From assembly GCA_963855995.1 (NCBI GenBank), contig OY979722.1:6170001-6234000 (forward strand): a stretch of DNA of 64,000 bases, in the 5' to 3' direction. Positions 48,601-60,600 of this stretch are shown here, piece after piece. The translations under genes were made by a program, and so were the position numbers. The stretch's first letter is position 1, and each line of letters begins with the position of its first letter. The notes below the pieces were generated by a model, which did no database searches, was not told the origin of the DNA, and worked only from the letters and a program-made list of their open reading frames with translations. This DNA comes from Muricea muricata. Lineage: Eukaryota > Cnidaria > Anthozoa > Malacalcyonacea > Plexauridae.

Positions 48601-51600
48601 TTTCGTGCAAAATGATTTATTTGCTTGTGGTATCTCATATAATTATAAAAGGTAAGAGATGTTTTACATTCCAATTCCAGAAATACATATGTTAGTCTAA
48701 AGTTCCCAACAAATTATATCGTGGATACTTCAGACTTCAGACTTAATAGCTTAGTCTAATTTTTAATTTTTGTTGTTTTCATGAGCGATTTTAAAGGGGG
48801 GCGACAGGCGAGTACGCATATTTTCTGCGCATAACAATAGTGTGTTTTCACGTGACGTCACAGACTTATCATCCGCCATGTTGGAGGTCCAAAGAACCAA
48901 CATGGCGGCTGCTCATACGGAACAGCCGTCACAAAACGCTTTAGAATAGAGGTTTATTTGTGAGATTCCTTTATCAAATCATGCAAAATCACTTGAATGT
49001 ATTGTAAAGAAGCGTTCTTTGATAAATATATTGTATTGGTGTTCATTCTTTTCTTATTCCGGACGAAGAGTTGAGTACGGAATGTATTCTTACATGAGAT
49101 CAGTTTGAAACCTGGCCAAAGATTTTCATTTGCACATCTGATTATTACACATTGGTAATTAATTTTGGCATATGTGGGAATATCATATTGAAGAATAATA
49201 TAGCATGGTAGAATATATCTGGCACATTATATTAATATATATTAATATTACATTGTATTTCCAGTCAGAGTGTATATTATATTCATGATTCATCCTATAG
49301 CAGTAAATCATCAAATACTAGTGGAGCTAGTTTTCAACGTGTAAACCTCACCTATGAAAATATATCTAGGTAAAGTTTTTTATTGATCTCATGCAAGAAT
49401 TGGTGGTCAAGACTGAGAACCTCCTCATGGTGACCACTGGGCAACAACATGTTGTGTACATCCCTTTTCGGATGCATGTGTATACATTTTCATCCTTTTA
49501 TTTACAACTTGCTGGCTAACCTCAGCAAACTTGTACATAATTTCATTAAAATATATATTCTCACAATTACATGATATATTATGCAAAGATTCTGTAAACA
49601 TTATGAGGTTCTGTGTACTTAATAAATGCACTAAAGAGAAATACTCCATAAAATATATATTATATATCAACAATATCTTGTACACATTGCCAGAAAGTAA
49701 CCCTTAAAAATTCTTGATTTAATACATTGTATGTTCAGGGCCGTGTGTTTATGTTTTTTGTTGGTTTTATTTTTGGGGAAGGTGGAATTTAGGAAAATGG
49801 AATTGAGAAGTAAATCTAGTTCCAATAAACTAGCATTTAAATCTGTTGACCCACTATGAATTGTACAAAAGCCCTATTTTTTATTGCTGTATATTTTTAA
49901 ACTTTGGCCAATTTTTCATTGATACTCTAATTCTGGCTGCAGTCTACTATTTCTTAAAAACCTCCATGTGTATCAAAATACAAAACAACTAGTTTGTGTG
50001 TTGATCATACAGATATTAGCAAACAGGCTGTGCACAAAGGTGGGAAAACCTCATAAAATTCAACAAACTGCCTAAATCAATACCCATGCTTAACTAAAAT
50101 ATAGTTTTTCTCATTCACCCTTCACAACACAATATGCTGTTGTCCAGTAGTCATCACGAGGAGGCTCTTAGTCTTGACCACCAAAAATATGTCTTGCAGA
50201 AGGCTACTTAAAACCCATGGGTAAAAATATTGTATTTTCATATTGGTGCAAATCATTCAAAGTGTGAATTGTTTATTATTATTGCACTGTAATATGCTTT
50301 ATATCCTAGACTGTGATGCAAGTTATATAGCCTTTGTTTAATGTACATAACTCTCATAACATGTGAATATTAGCTATCAACAATGTAAACAATGAATATA
50401 TGGCATCCTCATGAACATAAGTTATTAAAGCCCAGATTCATTGCGTTTGGGTTGTCTTTCAGGCTTCACTTTCAGCAACAATTTATTTCACCATCTTTCT
50501 CGACCATGCGCTTTCTACATTCAGTTGCCGTCTTGCTTTCTCCTGGCTTTGCTTATGATGGTACCCAATCGACATTCCACTTATCCCACAGATGAGCTGC
50601 TTTACCAGAATGAAAATGCTCCCCGCATACACGATCGTATTCGAGGATTTTGTCCGTAAGGTTGTCACGGCTTATCACCCTTATGGCGGTCAGCCACCTT
50701 CGTTTACGTTCAGCTGACAAAAATCTCCGTTTCTTCGCCTTGATTCTTTATAATTTTAGGCACCCGACAAAAAGTAAGATCCTTTCGCTTAGATTTTTTG
50801 TTCGGACAATTAAAAACTAAGCAAAATAGCGGCATAATGCGAAAAAAATGAAAAAAGTATAGAAGCATAATAGTATATTATATTACACCACGTTGTTTTG
50901 GACCTCCAACATGGCGGACACAAAAATTTCGTGACGTAACTGTGACGTAAATGAAAACACACTATTGGTGGGCCACTCCGGAAGTGAGTTCACCGTTGCC
51001 TTATCAACGCAGTGCTAAAGTGTTTCTAAATCTTTTGCGACAAGGAGTGAAGGCAATGTATTACTTTAAAAATGTGCATTCGAAGTAGCTGAAAAGCGCA
51101 AAATAAAGGATTAAATTAGATACGGAAAGGTACTGAAACATTGTGCGAATACCTCGAAGGGTTCCTCGAAGTACCTCGTGTTAACAGTATGCCGCAAAAA
51201 TAGAGTCAGACAAACAGGATAGCCTTGGCACCTTTTGGTATCATATTTGATAGGTAAAATACGTGCTTGATACTTCCTTTCATTGAAACGTGGCTGAAGC
51301 TTTAGATGAGCGATTTATTCTGAATAATTAGCTTTAAATAAAATAGAAAAGCGCGTCATCAAAGGGCGTCATAATCACTTTACCCAGGTGCGTATCGCAG
51401 CAATTGTATTCACAACAGATGAAAGCTTTTATAGAATTTAATGCCAATAAATTAATATCAAAATGCTGTTCCATTGTCTGCCATGGTGGAAATTCTTCAT
51501 TCACGATTACGCACAGAGCTGTAGAGAGAATTAGCGATGATTAATCTGTGAGTTTTTGCTGCTTTTGCGTTGATTTGCAAATTTTAATTTGTTATACTGT

Positions 51601-54600
51601 GCTTTGGGATTGTCTACAATTATTACATTGTATCACCAAAATGCCCACTGCAAAACATCATATTAACTTATATTATACGCATCAAAGTTGCAAGTTGTAC
51701 ATATAAGGCGATTTTACTCGTGTATTGCGACAAACAAGGATGGTTAGGCCACTTTATAAGAGGGCTGTAAAAGGCGAGAGAAACAGTACAGGGACGTCAA
51801 AGAAACGCACGAAAGAAGAAGCTAATGTTACGAAATTTAAACAAATTCAATTTTCCATGTACTATTCTTGTAAAAGAATAGGAAAACCTTGCCCAGATGG
51901 TCCGGTAGATCAGCGCAATTTTTTTCGTGTACAGCTCTAATTTAATTTAATTTAGACATAGCGAATTTTCTTCGTAGGCTTAACGCGCGTCCCTTTTCGT
52001 ATTGTGGAGGAAAACTCAAAAAAAGCTTCAGTTGTTTTTCAATGGAAGAAATATATCAAGCACATATACCGCATTTTGATCTGAAATATGAGAGCTATAT
52101 AGGCGGCTGTACGGTTCCTCTGTTATTGCGGCAAAAGCACAAACGGTATTTCAACACATGCTCTCATGGTGTTTCAATACTTTAGTCTTTATACATAAAA
52201 TAGTATCTGTTCTCATACAGGATTATATGCATTTAATATTTTGTCATAAAAATTAGCAATGAAGACGATGAGATGCCGTAATTTTTTTAGGTTAATGACA
52301 ATTTGCAACTTGTGCCAAGTTGCAAGAAATATGTATACTCAGAAGTTTGGTGGGGGCATTTTGGAGACACAATGTACCAATTTTAGACAGTTCCAAATTA
52401 CAGTATAACAAGACAAAAGCAGCAAAAATTCACCGATCAATCATATCTAATTCTCTCTATAGCTTTTTACTTGTTGATGTATACAGAATTTCTATCGTTG
52501 AAAGTCATATTGGCATATTACTACATTGGCCTTAAATTCTTCTCCTATTGCCTTACACACGCAGTTCGATAAAGTGATTATGACGCGCTATAATGACGCG
52601 CTATATATAATGATGCGATTTTTTAGTCTATTTGTGGCTAATTATTCAAAGTAAATCTCATGTAAAGCTCCAGCAATGTGTTAATGAAAGAAACATATCA
52701 AGCCATATATATTTTACCAATAAGATATAATACCGAAAGGAGCCTAGCCCTATCCTGTTTGTCCGACTCTGTTGTCAGTGCACTGCGGCAGGCGACACTT
52801 CATCACGACACGTATAATATATATATTCGCACAATGTTTCAGTACCTTTCCATATCTAATTTAAACCTTCATTTTGCGCATTTCAGCGACTTCGAATGCA
52901 TATTTTTAAAGTAATACATTGTCTTCACTCCTGGTCGCAAAAAATTTAGAAATACTTTAGAACTGCGTTGATATGGCAACGGTAAACTGACTTCCGGAGT
53001 GGCCCACCAATTGTTATGCGCAGAAAATATGCGTACTCGCCTGTCACCCCCCTTTAATACTTGTTTTGTTAGAACGTCAACAGTCATAGCTGAGTGCGGC
53101 ATTTTAGTCTTTATCTATAATATTTATAATAACTTTCTTTATAAAAAAATTGACATGTTTATTGTTGAATAGTTGACTCAGAGAAAGGATTTCAAATTGG
53201 ATATCACAGAAAATACAGATCACAGAAATACTTTTAAGTCGATTACTGTAAAGATTGTTGCTATAATTATTAATATAGCAAGAAAAAAACTCAAAAATGC
53301 AAAATAAAAAAAGGAACAAAATTTAACTTAAATTCTAACTTAAATTTAGTAAAATTTCAACTGGCACTTTCTCAATTTGCCAAAACTTTATCAGACACCC
53401 TGCCTATATACGAATGTTTTAACTGACGCCTGAAGCTTTCTGGAAGTGAATACTTTGTCAGCATGTCAAAAGTCTAACTGACAACTTGTGGGTATGTACA
53501 GGTCAAAGTCTAACCGACATCTTGTCAACAAGCCAAAAGCCGTACTGACATCTTGTTAACAAGCCAAAAGACTAACCGACATCTTGTCACCAAGCCAAAA
53601 GCCTAACCGACATCTTTTCAACAAGCGAAAAGCCTTACCGGCATCTTGTCAACAAGCCAAAAGCCTTACCGGCATCTTGTCAACAAGCCAAAAGCCTAAC
53701 CAACAGCTTGTCAACAAGCCAAAAGCCTAACTGACATCTTGTCAACAAGCCAAAAACCTAACCGACATCTTGTCAACATGCCAAAAGTCTAACTAGGAGC
53801 ATACCAACATGTCAAAAGTCCATTTCAAAGCTTGTCCACATATCAAAAGACTAACTCAGATCTTATCAACATGTCAAAAGTCTGGTCGAAAACTTGTCAA
53901 CTAGTCAAAATCCTTACCAACATTTTATAAACATGCCAAATATTTACCTGACACCTTATCAACACATCAAATATCTAATTTAAAGCTTGTCAATATATCA
54001 AAAGGCTATAGCCAACATTTTCCCAACAAATTATATTGTGGAGACTTCAGGCAGTGTGCTACAGAATAGATTTAATAAATTAATGGATTTAATAGATTGA
54101 TGTATTGTATACACTTTTAGTAAAATTTTCTTTACTTGCAAAATAAAACAGCTATATGTTGGTGGTATTATGGCAAAAGAATCTTGTTTAACATACGTAC
54201 TATGAAAGTCTTTAATTTAAATTAAATTCTAAAAACTGCAATCCTACTAGGACTCTGGACAGAGTGCCTGGCAGGTCACTCAGGCATTGATTTTTGGTTA
54301 TCTTAGTGATTACATAAGATGTGCTAGCAATGTCTTAAAATGCCTTGGAAACCCTAATAATACCCTAATAATAATTGATTTAAAAAGATCCTAATAATAA
54401 TTGATTTAATAATACCCTAATACCCTAATAATTGATATAATAATACCCTAATAATAATTGATTTAAAAAGGAATTAGTTGGGCAGAACAGAAATAAGTGA
54501 ATATACCCCATCCCCAATGAACGCTCTAGTTACAGCCCTGCCTGGCCTTGTGCCCATTTTCGTTTGGCAGGCGGAGTGAACGCCTTAGCAGGCGTCTTGT

Positions 54601-57600
54601 TCTTTTATTATTCATTCCCAAGGAAATTCAGCGATGCGAATAAAAGTCAAAACAGACAAAGACCTCAAACATTTCGCCAATCCCGATGGTTCAGTCGGCT
54701 CTGCCAGCTTCTTTTCACTAAGATACTCAAAGAAAACATGCTTCGCTAATTTTGTGCTTTTCTTTGTGTTTTCTAAGTCTTTGTCTTTCATTATTTTATC
54801 GATTTGCTCGGCCGAAACCGAAGCAAACCGAGCCAACACTCAAAACTAAAATACAAATAGTTTTTTTTTTAATTTGAAAATTTGAAATTCATACAAGATA
54901 CTGCTGAAAAAATACGCGGGAACCGTACGGACATGACCAATACGGTGAAGGCTATTTCAGATACCTTGAAGCAGATCGGTCCCAGCACTTTCGTTAATTT
55001 CACACGGCCAAACAAAGGTGTTATAATAGTTTTGCTATATTAATACTATTCTCACGCACTGGGACTGTATCTACTTCACCAAATTTAGCTAAAGCGCGAG
55101 CCCGAAGGGCGAGTAATGATTGTCGCGCTACGCGCTCCCTCTTTAGCTAAATTTGGTGAAGTAGATACAGTCCCAGTGAGTGAGAATAGTTTTAATATAG
55201 TAAAACTATTATAAGACCTTTGTTTGGCCCTGTGAAATTAACGAAAGTACTGGGACCGATCTGCTTCAAGGTATCTGAAATAGCCTTCACCGACAAATAC
55301 GTCTGCGCCGAAATACGCATAAATATCTGTAGGCTCTTAACCAATGAGAATATAGGAATATAGAACAATGAATAATAAAATTACATATTGGAAAGTACAA
55401 ATTCCATTCTACTTCCAATGATAATACTTCCAATAATCTCATTATAGATTCTGATGCAATTGACTTTGAAGAAAACAAAAAAAACCATGAGCGACTGCGT
55501 GAAGGTATGATACACAAGAATCGAAGGAAGAGAATTAAATTCGTATGGCTTTGTGTGTCTTTAACGATACTGGCAACGTTAATTTAAGTTAGTAGCTATA
55601 TATAAGTGGGGGAAAATTAGGATACAAGGCTCCAAATATTGCGAATTATATAATAAGGTTTATACATAGCAATCATTACCAGGTGTTCGTGAAACTCATT
55701 AATAATTCATGAGAAAACACAAAAGAAATCATGATCGTGAAGGTAGATTTTCACAAAATTTAACTTTAATTTTCTCGTCTTTTATGCACTATTTCATATA
55801 CTATTTTATATCTGATAAAGCACGAATTGCGAGTATTTTAGATAGCTTCAAAAACGATCCATTCTATACCCATCTTGTCAGTTTGTTTGCGAAAGAATTT
55901 TCAATTTATATAGATGTTGTATAAGCCAAGAAATTTGAGGCAAAAGTTTCGTGAAAATACACGGGTGTTTTATCACATAGAAAGACCCCTTCACGGCTAT
56001 GACTTCCTTTGTGTTTTGTCATGAACTATTAATGAGAGGTATTGAAATAATGTATTTTCTCCAGGGTTAGCACTAACCTCAAGTTTAACCACACGGCCAT
56101 GTTGTAAATAGTACGTGCAAAGCCAGGACGACATTTTGGTAATGCCATGCAAATTTTAAATCTTTTTAGAAAATGATCGTTGCCATAAAGACGGAAATAT
56201 TCGCATGGCGCATATAAAAAATGTCAGGCTAGCTTCGTTACTGCTCATTACTGGTGATATACCTGGTTCTTCGCTGAATGTGACAAGAGCGTTCCTATTT
56301 TCACCAAACTGTACATCAAGAACTTCCAATTTTGATGTCACTTCGATATAATTCTCCAAACTGTCTTTTGATGTATTTGGGTTTAAGTTTTCCACATACA
56401 GCTTCTTCTTGTCCGGAGGGAGTAATATTTCTGGCTGCTTTTCTTTAATTTTGAGAAGATAACCTTCAAGTTCTAGCTTGTCTTGGTTTAAAACTTGTGA
56501 AGCGACTGAAAATAATTATACAACAGAATATATAAATACAAAAGCATCAACTAAAACATCTCATTAATCCATGTTATAATCCTAAAGTGAGAGCTATTTG
56601 GCAATAAATTACCCTGGGGATGAAGAAATCCATCCGGTTTATTAGGGTTGAGAAATGAGAACACATTAGTATTCATAATTAAATTCATCACACTAGACAT
56701 ATGTCAAATAATACTTCAAAACGTTTTACAGTGCAGGGGACAAAAATCTAGCTCCATCTAACGCTGATGCCTAAAGACATGTCATGATACATGAGAATCT
56801 GCCTGAATAAAAAAATCGGCTTTTAGCACGTTGCTGCTGCTGTTTATTGTACTTTTATAACGATATGGCCTGCCAGTATCTTGTTGCTCTTGCATCATAT
56901 CTGGGCCTGGTTGTTGCTAGGTTGGCGCTAACCCTGGAGAAACTAAAACAAACTACTGATTCAGGCGAGATGGGTGAAGAAATATTTCCAGGGTTATAAA
57001 CAAACTGCTAGAAAATCTGGCCATCGTATTAAGGTGCCTCGAAGTCAGAATTCATTAGAATTTTCATCTCTCCACCATAAAATGTTTTATAGTGAATGCT
57101 TGAGAGGTTTTTAGGTCATTGCACAGCTCTATAGCACTACTCTCTGTACTTTAAAAAGAGTTTCTTCAAAGTTTGCCTGAACATAGAAATCATGGTTCCC
57201 GTTTGAAGTCATTTCTAATTATAAGTTGATTTGCATTAAACTCCACACCTTATTCATGACAACGATGGACATACGAACGGTAGGAGATTATAAAACGTTT
57301 CCACTTATGAAGTCAACCAGTAGAGCTATTGCCGACCATCGGAGACGGTAGTAAGGAACACTATGACATCTACGCTGTCACTTGTCACTAGGCTATTAAA
57401 AATCAATTTTGTGCATTTTCATTCACGAACCAAAACTTCCATTGCAGTGATCAGTGACCAGCACCAATCCTGTAGTCATACATACAATCCTGTAGTCATA
57501 GCTCTTTTGACAAATCCTCTCAACTGCTCATGCTTTCAGCATGGCTGCATAAGCTGGTGTGATTATAGAATACGGCGTTATCAAGCCGGCAAACCATGTT

Positions 57601-60600
57601 CCAAAATATACTCTTTGTTATAGGCGATATATTCTAGGATTCCCAGCTGGTGTTCCTATCCAGAACGTACGGTCAGCTTCCTTAATTGATCTTACCACAG
57701 TCATGTGATATTTTGCAATTAATAAATCTGTATAAAGCAACAAATCTGTCAAAGTTCAAATGATTATCCGTCCTTTGATTGACCATTGGAAACGTGAAAA
57801 ATGTAAGTTTTTGACGCTTTAAAATCATGCTTTCCTCATTCTATTCATTCATTTTATCATGTTTCACCAGTTCTAGTTCACTCGAAGCTTTGAGACAACA
57901 GACATGTAAGATAACCCCTCCCCTTATCGCTTTTAATGGTCTATCCCTTATCATCTATCACTCAACTGAAAGTATGTTGTTACGAGTACTTTGAGTGCTC
58001 AAGCAATATAGTCAGGGAGACAGAGGTAATTTTACCTACCTTCTCGAGGGACAAATCAATTTTGCTCTTAAATTGTCTGTTGAATGCCTAATATCACAAT
58101 TCTGAATGTTGTTTGGCCCGATTTATCTTGTGGGCTTCGGTCAACACGTTTTTCTTCAGTTTTATTGTAAAACTATTATGTGGTCAAAAATAGTAAACTT
58201 TCAAATTCGCTCATTTGAAAAATAACTTGTATCATAAGGAAAACTTATAAAAAACAACATATAAGACATCATTACGGACACCCTTGTTTTTTAAGCCGCT
58301 TTTGAGTTATTGCTGCTTCAAAATGGGAAAGTGTCCTAAAATGGCGCTAATTTCCAGGGCACTAGTCGGAAAATAAGTTTTCAAACGCTCATAACTCAAC
58401 AAAAATGTGAAAAATAAAAGTAACCATAATAATGTGTTATATGTAATTTTTTATTACCTTTTTGATAACGTAAGTGGTTTTTCCTAGAAATAAATATGAA
58501 ATTTCGCCTTTCTTGACAATAATATAGTTTTATAGAAGATCTCGGGAAAAACGTGTTGGCTGGAGCCCACAAGAAATTTTATCGCGTTCAACATGCAGAA
58601 ATATATTTATTAGACCTAAAGGTACAATATAAACATAAAATGAAATTGTCCCTCGGTATGGTAAGTAAACATATATTTTTGTACCTCTGACTCCCCAACT
58701 AATATAACGAAATCTAACCTTCAGCCCTGACAAATGTGATATGGGCGACGTCTGGTTGACACCGATCAAACTTTTCTATTTCACCACCACCTGATCGCCT
58801 TTTGTTTTCAAAGAACAATGTTATGGTATCTTCGGTAGTATCTGGGCAAATCCCACTGACAACAACTGTTCGAATTTCGCCAAGATATTCGTTTTCATCG
58901 TCTTGCTCAATTTTCTAAAACGTAAAACAGATTTTTTTTTATTTCAGAGTGAAAAAGTAAATGCAAATCCTAAAAATGCGCGCTGTCTGAAATTTTAGAA
59001 TTCGTTCCAGACAAAGCTACGCGGGTAAACATTTGAACAGGTAATCGTATATTTGATGCTACAGTATACAAATAATGAATGATTATGAGTGCAATGGTAA
59101 GAATATTTTCATGAGGTGAAAGATTGATTGTTACTATTGCACGAATACAAACATTCATTAATTGTTTTATATAATACTAGACTATAGTTTTTCAAAACAA
59201 ATTTATTCGGCATTTAAAAAAACACGCATTTGAGTCGTATTTTAGTAGTTGGATTATTTCGCATTCATCTCAAGACCGAAATCAGCCTGAAGTAAACTAC
59301 GAAGACCGTACGAAGAGCTTTTTGACGGATGGGAATTGTGAGAGTGCAATGGAAAAAACTATTGCACTCCTAGGAGTGCAATGGAACGTTTTCCACTGCA
59401 CTCTTGGAAAATGGAACTTTTTATTTGATATCACGTGACCATAATCAACCGGCCGGAATTTAATGAGGTATTATATAAAAAGATATTATACTATTTGTTT
59501 AACGGGTAACCTAATCTCTTTTGGTGCGATGACGTTTGTTGTCAAAACTAGCTACTTCGCCAAGAACATGTATACAGAAGGTTCCAAAAGTATGAGAAAA
59601 GTCCAATTTGTCATTTACAACATGAGGATTGTGTATCTGATACAACACAAACCATTAATAATTCATGATCAAAACACAAAGGAAATGACCACCATATCGT
59701 TGTCTTGATACCACGGTATAATAAACGCTATATATTAACTCAACTTTCTCGCTAAATTCAACTTCGTTTGAGCAATTATATAATGAACTCGAAATTGTTT
59801 ACTACCAGCGTACAAAACTTCTCGAAGTGTGTGCAAAAAAACGCGTCACACTTTTCGCTGTTCTACTCGACGGTAATAAACGCTTTCTCGTTTATTATAC
59901 AACTATTTCAATTAAGGTTGTCTTTTCAAGAACGTAAACTGTGAACCGTGTGCGTTCAAGCAGTTTGTTTATTCAAGCCCTGATATCCAAGGAACTACCT
60001 TTCTAGCAAGCACATTTGCCGTTGTAGGTTTCCTAAGTGCCTAGCTCGATGCTGTTTGAAAAAAGTAATTCTGTGTTCACAGGTAAAAATAAGCAATAAC
60101 CCATCAACCTATGCGCGCTCATAGCTTACAGTTTAAGTTTTTGGAAGGACAACTTTTATTGAATTAGCTATATATTACAACACGAATGCACAGGCATTAA
60201 GATAAGTTAATACGAGGACACTTAAATTGGAACCTGAACATATGAAACGCTGATTTGCAATGACAGCCGATCCGCACATTGTAATCCAATAAGATTACTG
60301 GTGACAACGTTTAACAATTCCAATGACTTATTGGAATAGTCATTTCATGCATATAAAATGAACCCTGACCCAAACCCCAGCCCCAACCCTAACCGTTATA
60401 CAACGTTCGGATTGGGTGGCGACGAGTATTTCAGTAGACCTAATGTAACTTGAGCCTGGGATAAGACAATCGCTAAAATTACAACGCACTAAAACAGGCT
60501 CACTGCAATACCTGAAGTTGGCACTCGGATGCAGGACTCCTGAATTTTGGTCAGCTAGGCATATAAAACTCTACAACCAGTCGTTCAAAAGCCGTTGGAA

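Larger units (their letters stand above)
46926..48790. other. Copy B large intron, proximal part
   Basis: Contains a G-rich patch (47195-47222, GGGGGCAGGGGAGGGGGGGG), hairpins at 47526-47601 and 47706-47800, and the dispersed repeat at 47985-48455. Confidence 0.55.
48795..53053. mobile_element. TTAA-flanked long-inverted-repeat element (split by a nested insertion)
   Basis: Ends AGGGGGGCGACAGGCGAGTA and the inverse, bordered by TTAA at 48791-48794 and 53054-53057. Removing the nested element at 48840-50962, the left arm continues GGTGGGCCACTCCGGAAGTG... at 50967 and pairs with the right arm down to about 52680, giving inverted arms of roughly 500-600 bases. No transposase was recognised in the centre (51500-52600). 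Confidence 0.75.
53058..54562. other. Copy B large intron, middle part
   Basis: Consists mainly of the 31-bp minisatellite and the CCCTAATAATAATTGATTTAA repeat. Confidence 0.6.

Noticed and set aside
49425..49685. 86-codon open frame in the nested element
   Set aside because: Low-complexity Ile/Tyr/Asn composition with no family pattern.
53455..54015. CRISPR-like regular repeats
   Set aside because: The units are directly abutting with no unique spacers and are progressively diverged. The genome is eukaryotic; this is a minisatellite.
60361..60396. Telomere-like CCCTAACC run
   Set aside because: Only a few imperfect units inside an intron; no telomeric array.
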